DNA of 64,000 bases from Photobacterium galatheae (GCF_000695255.1 NZ_JMIB01000005.1:58087-122086); one strand, 5' to 3'. Shown: positions 1 through 8,590, numbered from the stretch's first letter. Numbers and translations: made by a program. The notes: generated by a model from the letters alone, not told the origin.

Positions 1-169
1 AGGTCTGCTGTGCGGTCTGCTGAGTTTGACGCTCACCAGTGGACTGGATTTGATTGGCCTGCCGATATCAGCAGCAAGTTTTGTTGGTGGTATGGTTGGC
101 TTCATTGGTACGGAAAAAGTCAGGGAGTTTGCGCTTCGCTGGCTGGGAAAAAGAGCTGAACAAGCTTGA
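1..169 (+). CDS. Phage holin, C-terminal part (5' end outside window)
   Basis: Reading from base 2, about 55 residues are visible before a TGA at 167-169. They contain a glycine-rich hydrophobic stretch (LTSGLDLIGLP, then a VGGMVGFIG segment) and a charged tail with KVREFALRW. This pattern matches the C-terminal part of lambda-family phage holins (Phage_holin_3 type), which form the inner-membrane lesion that releases endolysin at lysis. The M15 endopeptidase follows 25 bp later, as expected for a lysis cassette. The N-terminal membrane segments lie outside the window, so topology cannot be checked. Confidence 0.65.
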   Translation, partial: GLLCGLLSLTLTSGLDLIGLPISAASFVGGMVGFIGTEKVREFALRWLGKRAEQA

Positions 170-194
170 TGATTCAATCACTCTAGGGGGAAAC

Positions 195-620
195 ATGTAT
201 TACCTTGGCAAACGAAGCCTTGGCCGTCTCCACCGTTTACACCCTTCACTCGCTGCATGCGTCGCAATCGCCATTAGTGAATCTGATGTTGATTTCACTG
301 TTTCGGAAACTGTCCGAACTAAAGAAAGACAGCACCAACTCTATTACGGCACACCCAAACGTACCTGGACACTGAACAGTAAGCACTTAGTTCAACAAGA
401 TGGTTTTAGCCATGCGGTTGACCTGGTTCCGCTGCAGGGTGGTCAGCCTGCCTGGGATAAATGCCCGTTAGTGAAAGATGCGATGTTTAAAGCAGCTGAA
501 CGAGTCGGTGTGAAACTATGTTGGGGCGGCGACTGGAATCAAAACGGTGATAGCCGGGATGAGCACCAGCGGGGCAGTTATGACGGACCACATTTCGAAT
601 TAATTGAGCAGTTCTCTTGA
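195..620 (+). CDS. M15-family peptidase (phage endolysin)
   Basis: A 141-residue protein starting at ATG 195, preceded by an AGGGGG ribosome-binding site; the upstream in-frame extension to base 54 overlaps the holin gene and is unlikely. It carries the D-Ala-D-Ala carboxypeptidase/L-Ala-D-Glu peptidase (M15/VanY) zinc signature: a FSHAVDL segment giving His and Asp ligands and a terminal DGPHFEL segment giving the second His. Known: such enzymes cut the peptide stems of peptidoglycan during phage lysis. No signal peptide is seen, so it should depend on the holin for access. Placement between holin and spanin genes supports the role. Confidence 0.85.
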   Translation: MYYLGKRSLGRLHRLHPSLAACVAIAISESDVDFTVSETVRTKERQHQLYYGTPKRTWTLNSKHLVQQDGFSHAVDLVPLQGGQPAWDKCPLVKDAMFKAAERVGVKLCWGGDWNQNGDSRDEHQRGSYDGPHFELIEQFS

Positions 621-671
621 AAGTCACATAGCGGCCATCGGGCCGCTTCTTTTTTATCGGAGGGCAACACC

Positions 672-983
672 ATGAAATACATTGGCTTATCGCTGGTGGC
701 ATTACTCGCGATCCCCGGGACAGCCATGGCAAATGAAGTCGCACAAACTTCTGAGCTGTTGCAGCAGTTCCTTGGCGAGTATTGGGGCACGGTTGTTTTC
801 GGTGGTATCTGCGTGGCGGGTTACACCTGGACCATTGTTCGGCAGTTCATCAGCCCAGATGCGATGTCGGTCTTACCGAACTGGCTCATTACTTTCCTTG
901 AATGGGCTGCAGGGAATGCCCGCCACAGTTCGAATGGAACATTCAATGATCCACGTTCCCGGAAAGTGCTGAGGACCAAGTGA
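672..983 (+). CDS. Small phage membrane protein in lysis cassette, unknown
   Basis: 103 residues from ATG 672, with a GGAGG-like site just upstream. The first 20 residues look like a signal peptide ending in AMA, followed by a second hydrophobic segment (WGTVVFGGICVAGY) and a basic tail. I do not recognise the family. Position between the endopeptidase and the spanin pair, and the two-hydrophobic-segment layout, would suit a second holin, an antiholin or another lysis accessory, but that is inference. Its TGA overlaps the next gene's ATG (TGATG), which suggests translational coupling with the inner-membrane spanin. Confidence 0.6.
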   Translation: MKYIGLSLVALLAIPGTAMANEVAQTSELLQQFLGEYWGTVVFGGICVAGYTWTIVRQFISPDAMSVLPNWLITFLEWAAGNARHSSNGTFNDPRSRKVLRTK

Positions 984-1186
984 TGCCAGCCTGGTTGACG
1001 GCTCTACTCACGCTTTTAAATCGTGTGGCTGGGCATTGGGAACGACATGAACGACAGCGAAAACTCACAGATAAGGAGAAACGGCTGGATGAAGTTAAAG
1101 AGCGCCCAATGGATACTCATTCTGACCGCTTCGGCCAGCCTGCTGGCAGGGTGTCAGTTGACCGGGAAGACGAGCGTCAGTTGTAA
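983..1186 (+). CDS. Rz-like inner-membrane spanin
   Basis: 67 residues from ATG 983; the in-frame GTG at 980 is a less likely start because ATG overlaps the preceding stop as TGATG. It has a short N-terminal hydrophobic segment (PAWLTALLTLLNRVAG) followed by a strongly charged, helix-prone stretch rich in Arg, Lys and Glu, the layout of a short i-spanin. A lipoprotein frame begins inside it at 1089 in another reading frame. Known: embedded Rz/Rz1 pairs span the periplasm and fuse the two membranes at lysis. It is shorter than lambda Rz (153 residues), so the call rests on context and the nested partner. Confidence 0.6.
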   Translation: MPAWLTALLTLLNRVAGHWERHERQRKLTDKEKRLDEVKERPMDTHSDRFGQPAGRVSVDREDERQL

Positions 1187-1322
1187 GCCCGTGGCGCCTC
1201 AGCTGGAATGGTACACAACGCCAGATGGTGGCGTGTACTATCCGAAGCAATCTTTTACCAATCTGAATCTGTATATCGAAGCGTTGAATATGTGTGTTGG
1301 TGAGTATTATATTGGCCTTTAA
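1089..1322 (+). CDS. Rz1-like outer-membrane spanin lipoprotein
   Basis: 77 residues from ATG 1089, preceded by AAGGAGA about 10 bases upstream. The N-terminus has Lys residues, a hydrophobic core and a lipobox LLAGC, so the mature protein would start at Cys and be lipidated. The first part of the gene lies out of frame inside the preceding small gene (983-1186), the classic embedded Rz1 arrangement, then extends beyond it. The mature part is not notably proline-rich, unlike lambda Rz1. Longer in-frame starts upstream would place charged residues before the signal sequence and lack as good a ribosome site. Confidence 0.7.
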   Translation: MKLKSAQWILILTASASLLAGCQLTGKTSVSCKPVAPQLEWYTTPDGGVYYPKQSFTNLNLYIEALNMCVGEYYIGL

Positions 1323-1521
1323 TTTCAATAACTTACGTTGCGGGAGGTACTCCCCCGGAGCCTAAACACCACGGGGGTACATACTCGCGGGAAAACTGAT
1401 TTTTTTGCACATCTAGGGAGAGCAGCAGCAGGTGGGGGTAATCCCAGTGTTTATGCGGGATCCGACCTGCTCAACCTGCACTCTGACTTCCTTTTTTAAA
1501 ACAACCTCAAGGTGATGACTT
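1323..1521 (+). other. Non-coding gap before terminase; candidate cos/packaging region
   Basis: About 200 bases with no gene. Two imperfect inverted sequences are visible: a run of C (around 1350) facing a run of G flanked by GTAC-like bases (around 1373-1379), and AGCAGGT (1427-1433) facing ACCTGCT (1465-1471). In lambda-type phages the cos site lies just before the small terminase gene, exactly this position. The structures could equally be a terminator or leader for the late operon. No further evidence can be read from sequence alone. Confidence 0.3.
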
Positions 1522-2028
1522 GTGAGTGAGATAACTCAGATTTCTGGCGCCTTTGAGTGGTCTATTTCGAAAATCGCGGAATCCCTTGGCATGAGCCGGA
1601 ACACGGTTGCCAAACGGCTTCGCGAGAATCATGTCCATCCATCCCGGAAAGAAAAGGGCAATTTCGTTTATGCCCTGAAAGATGCAATGCCTGCGATTTT
1701 TGCTGCAGATTCAGCAAAAGCGACGGGGATCAATGATCCGGATGAGATGGCCCCCGAAACACGGAAAGCCTGGTTCCAGTCCGAAAACGAGCGCGTCAAG
1801 CTGGAGCGGGAACTCGGGAACCTTCTGGATTCCAGCGATGTTGCACGTGAATTTTCTTTAATGGCAAAGGCTGTGATTCAGGTGCTCGATACCCTGCCGG
1901 ATGTCCTGGAACGGGACTGCGGTCTGACACCGTCACAAGTTTCAAAAGTGCAGGGTTCCATTGATGACTTACGTGATCAGATGGCGCTCCGAGCGGGTGC
2001 AATTGAAGACGAAGAGGATGCCGCTTAA
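1522..2028 (+). CDS. Terminase small subunit-like protein (DUF1441 family)
   Basis: 168 residues from GTG 1522, with AAGGTGA at the right distance upstream. The N-terminal third has a helix-turn-helix pattern (ISKIAESLGMSRNTVAKRL), followed by a charged helical region with an ERVKLERELG segment that often mediates oligomerisation, and an acidic tail (EDEEDAA). Known: DUF1441 proteins sit directly upstream of GpA-type large terminases and are taken as the DNA-recognition subunit. Its TAA overlaps the ATG of the large subunit (TAATG), supporting coupled translation. Confidence 0.7.
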   Translation: MSEITQISGAFEWSISKIAESLGMSRNTVAKRLRENHVHPSRKEKGNFVYALKDAMPAIFAADSAKATGINDPDEMAPETRKAWFQSENERVKLERELGNLLDSSDVAREFSLMAKAVIQVLDTLPDVLERDCGLTPSQVSKVQGSIDDLRDQMALRAGAIEDEEDAA

Positions 2029-4157
2029 TGCTTGCCAGTGCCGCTGACATTCGTCGTGATGTCTCTCATTTATTCAAAGCGCCGAACCGGATGCCCGTTG
2101 CTGATGCAGTCGCAAAGTATATGCGAGTGCCGATTGGCGGGGGGAACTCAGTGCAATGGGACCCGCAAACCACGCCCTATGTGATTGAGCCAATGAACTG
2201 CCTCACCAGCCGCGAATACGATGCAGTCATTTTTGTCGGACCGGCCCGAACCGGGAAAACGATCGGACTGGTGGATGGTTGGGTGGCTTACAACGTGGTT
2301 TGTGACCCTTCCGACATGTTGGTGGTTCAGCTGACGGAAGAAAAAGCGCGGGAATATTCCCGGAAGCGACTGGAGCGGATGTTTCGTGTTTCCCCTGAAG
2401 TGGCCAAGCGTCTGAGCCCTCGCTCAAACGATAACAACGTTCATGACAAGGTGTTCCGGGCTGGAAACTATCTGAAGATTGGATGGCCATCAGTCAACAT
2501 CATGTCTTCGTCTGATTACCGGTTTGTGGCCATCACGGACTATGACCGCTGGGAAGACAGCATTGATGGCGAAGGGGACGGGTTCTCTCTGGGCTCCAAG
2601 CGGACCACCACTTTTATGTCCTCTGGTATGACGCTGGCTGAGTCCTCGCCTGGTAAGGATGTCAAAGATCTGAAATGGCGACAGGCATCTGAACATGAAG
2701 CCCCGCCTTGCACCGGCATTCTTTCCTTGTACAACCGGGGGGATCGGCGCAAATGGTACTGGCTTTGTCCGCACTGTCAGGATGCTTTCCGCCCGGAGCT
2801 GGACAATATGACCGGCTATCAAGGCATTGAAGATCCGGTGCTGGCCAGTGAATCGGCGAGGGTTCAGTGTCCTCATTGTCAGGGCCTGATAGAGCCGGAT
2901 CAAAAGCGGGAGTTGAATGGGAAAGGGATATGGTTGCGTGATGGCCAGACCTGGAACAAGGCAACCCAATCTGTTGAAGGACAGGGCAGGCGCTCCCGTA
3001 TCGCATCCTTTTGGATGGAAGGTCCCGCAGCGGGTTACCAGAGCTGGCAGCAGTTGGTTTATAAGCTGCTGACCGCTGAACAGGAATATGACCGGACCGG
3101 CAGTGAAGAAACCCTGCGAACGGTCGTCAATACCGACTGGGGAAGACCTTACTTACCGAAAGCAGCCTTAGAGCAACGCCAGAGTGAAGAGCTGATGGCT
3201 CGGGCTGAAAAGTGGGAAAAGAAAACGGTGCCTGAAGGTGTTCGATTCATCGTTGCAGCAGTGGATGTTCAGGGGGGCAAGAACAGGCGTTTTGTCTGCC
3301 AGTTCATTGGCTACGGCGAAAACGGGGAACGTTGGGTCATTGACCGTTGGAATATCCGACACAGCAAGCGCTGTGATGAGGACGGGGTTGCCGAACCGGT
3401 TGATCCCGGTGGTTATCCGGAAGACTGGAAGTTGCTGGCAGAAGAGGTTCTGTTCAAAACATATCAGCTCGATGATGGCAGTGGCCGGGAAATGCAAGTC
3501 ATGGCCATGGCCGTTGACCACGGGGGCGAAGATGGCGTTTCCGATAACGCGTACGCCTTTTGGCGGTGGTGCCGCAGGAACCGGATCCACCGCAAAGTTT
3601 ATCTGTTCAAAGGGGACTCTACCCGGCGCCAGAAAGTGATCACGAAATCTTACCCGGACAACACGGGCCGGGGCGATCGTCATGCGCAGGCAAGGGGTGA
3701 TGTTCCGCTCTACTTACTTCAAACCGATCAATTAAAAGACCGAATTACGAATGCATTACGAAGGACCACTCCTGGCCCCGGGTATGTGCATTTTCCCCGC
3801 TGGTTGGGGGAATGGTTTTTCGATGAACTCACCTATGAAGAACGTGGTGCCGATGGCAAATGGCGCAAACCCGGCAAGGGAGCAAACGAAGCGTTTGACC
3901 TGCTGTGTTACTGCGATGCAATCACGATTCTGAACGGCTATGACAAAATGAACTGGGATGAGCCCAAGCCCTGGGCCACAGAGTGGGCAGTTAATCCCCA
4001 TGTGTTCTCAGCAGAAAATATTCCTGAATTTATTGAAGATAATTTCCCCGACGAGACACCGGTGTTACGCAAACCACAGGCACCTCAGGAGCCAGTGGTT
4101 ACTGCATCAAACTGGCTCGATGGCGGAAGTCCCGGAGGCAGTGGCGGATGGCTATAA
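2028..4157 (+). CDS. Phage terminase large subunit, GpA family
   Basis: 709 residues, normal for lambda GpA-type terminases. The ATPase domain carries a Walker A (GPARTGKT, residues 71-78). Two CPHCQ motifs around residues 245-290 resemble a zinc-ribbon insert seen in this family. The C-terminal nuclease domain has an AAVDVQGG segment with the acidic residue expected of the RNase-H-like fold, and a later MAVDHGG segment. The enzyme would translocate DNA into proheads and cut concatemers, working with the preceding small subunit and the portal. It overlaps both neighbours, as in a tightly packed late operon. Confidence 0.93.
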   Translation: MLASAADIRRDVSHLFKAPNRMPVADAVAKYMRVPIGGGNSVQWDPQTTPYVIEPMNCLTSREYDAVIFVGPARTGKTIGLVDGWVAYNVVCDPSDMLVVQLTEEKAREYSRKRLERMFRVSPEVAKRLSPRSNDNNVHDKVFRAGNYLKIGWPSVNIMSSSDYRFVAITDYDRWEDSIDGEGDGFSLGSKRTTTFMSSGMTLAESSPGKDVKDLKWRQASEHEAPPCTGILSLYNRGDRRKWYWLCPHCQDAFRPELDNMTGYQGIEDPVLASESARVQCPHCQGLIEPDQKRELNGKGIWLRDGQTWNKATQSVEGQGRRSRIASFWMEGPAAGYQSWQQLVYKLLTAEQEYDRTGSEETLRTVVNTDWGRPYLPKAALEQRQSEELMARAEKWEKKTVPEGVRFIVAAVDVQGGKNRRFVCQFIGYGENGERWVIDRWNIRHSKRCDEDGVAEPVDPGGYPEDWKLLAEEVLFKTYQLDDGSGREMQVMAMAVDHGGEDGVSDNAYAFWRWCRRNRIHRKVYLFKGDSTRRQKVITKSYPDNTGRGDRHAQARGDVPLYLLQTDQLKDRITNALRRTTPGPGYVHFPRWLGEWFFDELTYEERGADGKWRKPGKGANEAFDLLCYCDAITILNGYDKMNWDEPKPWATEWAVNPHVFSAENIPEFIEDNFPDETPVLRKPQAPQEPVVTASNWLDGGSPGGSGGWL

Positions 4158-4363
4158 ACCGAGCGCTTTGTGAAAAGATGATTGAAGCCTGTATTCAGGC
4201 GGAGCTGGACGTTTTAGACGGAAAATCAACAACCTTTGAAGGCAGAACGCTGACCCTTGAGAACCTGAGTGATATCCGAAAAGCCCGCCAGGAGTGGGAA
4301 ACCAAGCTGGCTGTTTTTCAACGGGGTAAGCGACCGCAATACGCGCTGGCGAGGTTTACATGA
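4148..4363 (+). CDS. gpW-like head-tail joining protein
   Basis: 71 residues, overlapping the terminase gene by 10 bases and the portal gene by 4 (ATGA). Size, position between terminase and portal, and the pattern of an N-terminal helix, a short TFEGRTLTLENL hairpin and a second helix (LSDIRKARQEWE) fit lambda gpW (68 residues). Known: gpW is needed for head completion after DNA packaging and creates the site for FII and tail joining. No other candidate for this role occurs in the head cluster. Confidence 0.8.
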   Translation: MAINRALCEKMIEACIQAELDVLDGKSTTFEGRTLTLENLSDIRKARQEWETKLAVFQRGKRPQYALARFT

Positions 4364-5886
4364 ATCTGATTGATAAAGCCCTGGCGCCCCTTTTTCCGAG
4401 CTGGGCAGCCAGCCGGGTGAAAGCCCGGGCGCAAATCATGGCGTATGAGGCGGCGACACCGTCAAGGCTACATAAAGCGAAACGGGAAAGCCGCAGCGCT
4501 GATAATGCGTTGGGGATGGCCGGTCAAAGTCTCAGAGAGCAGTCCCGCTGGTTGGATGAAAACCATGACTTGGTGATCGGGCTGCTCGATAAGCTGGAAG
4601 ATCGGGTGATTGGGGCGGATGGCATTATGGTTGAGCCTCAACCTTTGAACACCGATGGAACCGTTAATAATGAACTGGCGGATGCCCTCAGGCGCCGATG
4701 GGCTGCCTGGTCTTTACGTCCCGAAGTGACGGGCGTCTTTGCGCGACCGGAACTTGAGCGATTAGTACTGCGGACTGCTTTACGGGATGGGGAATGCTTT
4801 GGCCAGCTGGTAGTGGGAAAGGCTGCAGGTTTGGTTCATCCGAATCCTAACGGCACAGCTTTTTCAATTGAAGCATTAGAGCCAGACTTTGTGCCTTACA
4901 ACCTCAGTGAAGTGAGTCAAGGCATTCGCCATGGTATCCGGCTCAATGGCTGGGGCCAGCCCATTGAGTACCTGAAGCTATACGACCATCCAGGGAATGC
5001 TACAGGGATCCGCTTTAAGACCAAAGCCGTGCCAGCGGACCGGATGTTACATCTTGCCTTCCGGCGTCGGCTTCACCAGGTGCGGGGCGTTTCCATTCTT
5101 CATGGGGTGATCACCCGTCTTTCTGACATCAAAGACTATGAGGAAGCTGAAAGGGTCGCTGCTCGGATAGCTGCAGCATTGGGGTTCTACATCAAAAAAG
5201 GGGATGGTGCCCTGTTTGATAGTGATTCATCCACTGCTCAGACCCCTCGGAAAATCGACATTGCCCCCGGCATGATTTTCGATGACCTCAAGCCCGGGGA
5301 AGATTTGGGCATGGTCGAATCAAACCGCCCGAATGTTCATTTATCAGAGTTTCGTAATGGCCAGATTCGTATGGTCGCCGCCGGCACTCGCTCTGGTTAT
5401 TCCAGCGTTGCCCGAGACTATAACGGTACTTTTTCTTCTCAGCGGCAGGAGCTGGTGGAGAGCTGGGATGGGGTGACCGTCCTGCAGCAGTGGTTTATTG
5501 CGCATTGGGCCCGTCCTGTTTATCGGCAGTGGCTGCAAATGGAGCTGCTGAACGGTCTGGATATTCCAGACGAAGTGGACCGCAGCACGTTGTTCGATGC
5601 GGTTTACCTCGGGCCGGTGATGCCCTGGATCGATCCGGTCAAAGAGGTTGATGCCTGGAAGGAACGCGTGATGGGTGGCGGTGCCAGCCATGCACAGTGG
5701 ATACGTGCCGGTGGCAAGAACCCACATGAAGTGTTCCGGCAAATCAAAGCCGAGCGTGACTACTTCGAAAAACAAGGTTTGAAATTTGATACCACAACAG
5801 GAGAGCCCCGTGAGAAAAAAGCGACCGGCGCTGATGGTGCCGAGGGCAATGGCCAGCGCGGCGACAGCACAGCCAGTGATGAATAG
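4360..5886 (+). CDS. Phage portal protein, lambda gpB family
   Basis: 508 residues. Features matching the lambda portal family include an N-terminal region with a LIDKALAPLFPSWAASR opening, a central LEPDFVP segment, and the RDYNGTFSSQRQELVESW segment conserved in gpB-like portals. The acidic/Gly-rich C-terminus runs over the start of the next gene. It would form the dodecameric ring through which DNA enters the head. The gene overlaps gpW by ATGA at its start and the protease/capsid gene at its end. Confidence 0.92.
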   Translation: MNLIDKALAPLFPSWAASRVKARAQIMAYEAATPSRLHKAKRESRSADNALGMAGQSLREQSRWLDENHDLVIGLLDKLEDRVIGADGIMVEPQPLNTDGTVNNELADALRRRWAAWSLRPEVTGVFARPELERLVLRTALRDGECFGQLVVGKAAGLVHPNPNGTAFSIEALEPDFVPYNLSEVSQGIRHGIRLNGWGQPIEYLKLYDHPGNATGIRFKTKAVPADRMLHLAFRRRLHQVRGVSILHGVITRLSDIKDYEEAERVAARIAAALGFYIKKGDGALFDSDSSTAQTPRKIDIAPGMIFDDLKPGEDLGMVESNRPNVHLSEFRNGQIRMVAAGTRSGYSSVARDYNGTFSSQRQELVESWDGVTVLQQWFIAHWARPVYRQWLQMELLNGLDIPDEVDRSTLFDAVYLGPVMPWIDPVKEVDAWKERVMGGGASHAQWIRAGGKNPHEVFRQIKAERDYFEKQGLKFDTTTGEPREKKATGADGAEGNGQRGDSTASDE

Positions 5887-7858
5887 TTGGTTTGAAATCA
5901 AGGCCAGTGGGAACCAAGCCGCAGACATCTGGATTTACGATGAAATTGGAGGCTGGGGGATCACCGCAAGGCAATTTGCCAATGATCTGAAAGCCTTGGG
6001 CGATATCCGAAACATCTCGCTCCATATTCATTCACCAGGCGGTGACGTGTTTGAAGGCATGGCAATTTATAACCTGCTGGACCAACACCCGGCACAAATC
6101 ACCGTCAAGATAGATGGTCTGGCGGCATCCATGGCATCAGTGATCGCCATGGTGGGGGATGAAGTGCAGATCCCTGAAAACGCGATGTTAATGATTCATA
6201 AACCCTGGGGCATTCAGGGCGGGGATGCCAATGACATGCGCCGTTACGCTGAACTGCTGGACAAAGTTGAAAGCACACTCATTTCTGCCTACACCAAGAA
6301 AACGGGCAAAACCTCTGAAGAGATTGCAGCTCTGCTCCATGAAGAAACCTGGCTCAGCGGCGCTGAGGCGGTGGATTCTGGTTTTGCCGATTCCCTGGTT
6401 TCTCCCTTACATGCCGCAGCATGTTTTAACTCTAATCGTATGAAGGATTTTGAAAAAATGCCTGACACCCTGAAAAACCTGATGAATCCACGTAGCCAGG
6501 CACCGCAAGTTCCTGTGAGTCAGCCTGAGCCAACGCAGACGCCTGCACCAGAAAATAACAGTCACGACTTCCTTGCCAATATTCAGGCGCGGAACACGAG
6601 TATCCGAAACCTGTTTGCCAGTTTCGGGAACAAGCACATGGAACTGATGAATGACTGTCTGGCTGACGTCTCGTTGTCCGAAGAGCAGGTCAAAGACAAG
6701 CTGCTGGAAGCGTTAGGGAAGGGCACAGAGCCGACAAACACAGTCAGTGCTTCCCCTCATATTTTTGCCGGAAACGGCAATGCAGTGGGGGATGCGATGC
6801 GGGCGGCACTGATGATGCGCGCAGGCCATCAAGCCGATGGTACAGCGCCGTCTGATGCCCGTGACAACCCGTATACGCACATGACCCTTCGGGAGCTGGC
6901 CAGAATGTCTTTGACTGAGCGCGGTATTGGGGTGGCCAGCTATAACCCGATGCAAATGGTCGGTATGGCCTTCACCCATGGCACCAGTGACTTTGGCCAG
7001 ATCCTTTTGGATGTCGCACACAAATCACTGCTTCAGGGTTGGGAAAGTGCAGAGGAAACGTTCGAGCGCTGGACGATGAAAGGCACGCTGACGGATTTCA
7101 AGATTGCCCATCGGGTAGGGCTGGAGGCGTTCCCGAATCTTCGCAAAGTGCGCCCTGGGGCTGAGTACAAGTTCGCTACGGTAGGAGAGCGTGGTGAGAA
7201 AATTGCTCTGGCGACCTATGGGGAGATGTTCAGCATTGATCGCCAGACCATTATCAATGATGACCTCCAGGCACTGACTGAGCTGCCTATGTTGATGGGG
7301 GAAGCTGCGAAGGCGACCGTTGGCGATCTTGTCTACGGCATTTTGCTGGATGGCTATCAAATGAATGATGGGAAGCAGTTGTTTGATGCAGAGCACAAGA
7401 ACTACATCAGTAAAGCCACCGCGATGGACATTGCCGGATTGGATCAAGGCCGCCAGATGATGCGCAGTCAGAAAAGTGGTGAGCGTCACCTTAATATTCG
7501 TCCGGGTTATGTTCTGGTACCCACAGCACTGGAGACAACTGCCAATCAGGTGATCAAGTCTGCCAGTGTGAAAGGGGCAGACGTGAATGCCGGTGTGGTC
7601 AACCCGCTGCAAAACTTCGCGGAAGTGATTGCGGAGCCACGTTTGGATGATGCTGCAACCCTGGATTGGTATCTGACCGCGGCCCGGGGCCGTGACACGA
7701 TTGAAGTGGCTTATTTGAATGGCGTGGAAACCCCGTTTATCGAGCAACAGCAGGGATTTAATGTCGATGGTGTGGTCACCAAAGTACGTATCGATGCCGG
7801 TGTGGCCCCTCGGGATTATCGAGGCATGGTCAAAGCCAAAGGCGTGGCAAAAAGCTAA
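5810..7858 (+). CDS. Prohead protease / major capsid fusion protein
   Basis: 682 residues if translation starts at GTG 5810, which has AGGAG at ideal spacing; ATG 5879 is an alternative. Residues about 25-200 are a ClpP-type serine peptidase: Ser in GLAASMAS (near 107) and His in MLMIHKP (near 130). A low-complexity Pro/Gln linker (about 225-255) and a helical scaffold-like region follow; from about residue 320 the sequence is major capsid, with LDVAHKSLLQGWE and a long MCP-type tail. Known: fused protease-scaffold-capsid proteins exist and self-process during prohead maturation. No separate capsid gene is present nearby, supporting the fusion. Confidence 0.88.
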   Translation: MRKKRPALMVPRAMASAATAQPVMNSWFEIKASGNQAADIWIYDEIGGWGITARQFANDLKALGDIRNISLHIHSPGGDVFEGMAIYNLLDQHPAQITVKIDGLAASMASVIAMVGDEVQIPENAMLMIHKPWGIQGGDANDMRRYAELLDKVESTLISAYTKKTGKTSEEIAALLHEETWLSGAEAVDSGFADSLVSPLHAAACFNSNRMKDFEKMPDTLKNLMNPRSQAPQVPVSQPEPTQTPAPENNSHDFLANIQARNTSIRNLFASFGNKHMELMNDCLADVSLSEEQVKDKLLEALGKGTEPTNTVSASPHIFAGNGNAVGDAMRAALMMRAGHQADGTAPSDARDNPYTHMTLRELARMSLTERGIGVASYNPMQMVGMAFTHGTSDFGQILLDVAHKSLLQGWESAEETFERWTMKGTLTDFKIAHRVGLEAFPNLRKVRPGAEYKFATVGERGEKIALATYGEMFSIDRQTIINDDLQALTELPMLMGEAAKATVGDLVYGILLDGYQMNDGKQLFDAEHKNYISKATAMDIAGLDQGRQMMRSQKSGERHLNIRPGYVLVPTALETTANQVIKSASVKGADVNAGVVNPLQNFAEVIAEPRLDDAATLDWYLTAARGRDTIEVAYLNGVETPFIEQQQGFNVDGVVTKVRIDAGVAPRDYRGMVKAKGVAKS

Positions 7859-7865
7859 CACACCG

Positions 7866-7887
7866 ACCGGGTAATCCCGGTTTTTTT
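7866..7887 (+). terminator. Rho-independent terminator after capsid gene
   Basis: A perfect stem ACCGGG/CCCGGT with a TAAT loop is followed by a run of seven T. It lies 8 bases after the capsid stop and before the cement-protein gene, so it may reduce rather than block transcription of downstream genes, giving more capsid protein than distal products. Confidence 0.8.
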
Positions 7888-7913
7888 ATGTCCGGATTTT
7901 GAGAGAGAAATAC

Positions 7914-8240
7914 ATGGCGAAGAATTTTGTAGAAATGGGCCACTCCATTGAATTTACGGCAACGGTGGATACTGCAGCGGGAAGCCCAGTTGCGGTGGGT
8001 GACATGGTTGCCGTAGCACATACGGATGTGGTTGCGGGTGATATCGGGGTGGGCCATACCGTCGGTGTCTATGAATTGGGTAAGGCTTCTGCCGTTGAGA
8101 TCCTGCGAGGTGCATCCGTATACCTGAAAGACGGTGCAATCAGTGATGATAACACTGGCGTCTATGCGGGGAAGGCATGGCTTGAAGCGCCAGCAGGACA
8201 AAGCTTTGTCTGGGTTGGTATCAATTTCGGGAGCAAATGA
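7914..8240 (+). CDS. Capsid cement/decoration protein (DUF2190 family)
   Basis: 108 residues from ATG 7914, preceded by a GAGAGAGA purine tract. The protein is mostly beta-type with conserved DUF2190 features: an ITFTATVDTAAGSPV-like opening, VGDMVAVA, a Gly/Val-rich middle and a terminal FVWVGI. Known: DUF2190 proteins lie directly after the capsid gene in many siphoviruses and myoviruses and act as decoration proteins. The stop overlaps the next ATG (ATGA). Confidence 0.75.
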   Translation: MAKNFVEMGHSIEFTATVDTAAGSPVAVGDMVAVAHTDVVAGDIGVGHTVGVYELGKASAVEILRGASVYLKDGAISDDNTGVYAGKAWLEAPAGQSFVWVGINFGSK

Positions 8241-8590
8241 TGGGGCGTTGGGCGTCAAAACTGGAGCGGGCCAATGCCCGCTTTTTAAAACGGTTCGGCA
8301 CTCAGGTCTCAATCCACCTCAACGAGAGTGTCAGAGAAATTGAAGGGATTTTTAACAACCCTGCAAGTTTGAGCCAGATTGCTGGTGGGGGTTATGTCGC
8401 TGACAGTGAGCCTGAATTGTATGTGTTGCAAACGGATGCCGACGGAATATCGCAACGTGACACTCTCACCGTTGCGGGCCTGACATGGATTGTGACCAAG
8501 CCACCGGAACCCGATGGAACGGGTATGACAAAGCTGATTTTAGGGCGTCATGATGAACAACAATCCCCAACAACTTCTATTCAATATTGA
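8237..8590 (+). CDS. Head-tail joining protein, lambda gpFII-like
   Basis: 117 residues, with two possible adjacent ATG codons at 8237 and 8240. Size, basic N-terminus and the pattern of a beta-rich C-terminal half with DTLTVAGLTWIVTKPPEPDGTGMTKLIL match phage FII-type attachment proteins, in which the terminal strands describe a ruler-like measurement fold. It follows the cement gene and overlaps the next gene by 41 bases. It would attach to the gpW/portal neck and dock the tail. Sequence-level assignment is tentative. Confidence 0.6.
   Translation: MMGRWASKLERANARFLKRFGTQVSIHLNESVREIEGIFNNPASLSQIAGGGYVADSEPELYVLQTDADGISQRDTLTVAGLTWIVTKPPEPDGTGMTKLILGRHDEQQSPTTSIQY

Noticed and set aside
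54..194. Upstream extension of the M15 peptidase to position 54
   Set aside because: It overlaps the holin reading frame out of phase, lacks a ribosome site, and adds residues without family similarity.
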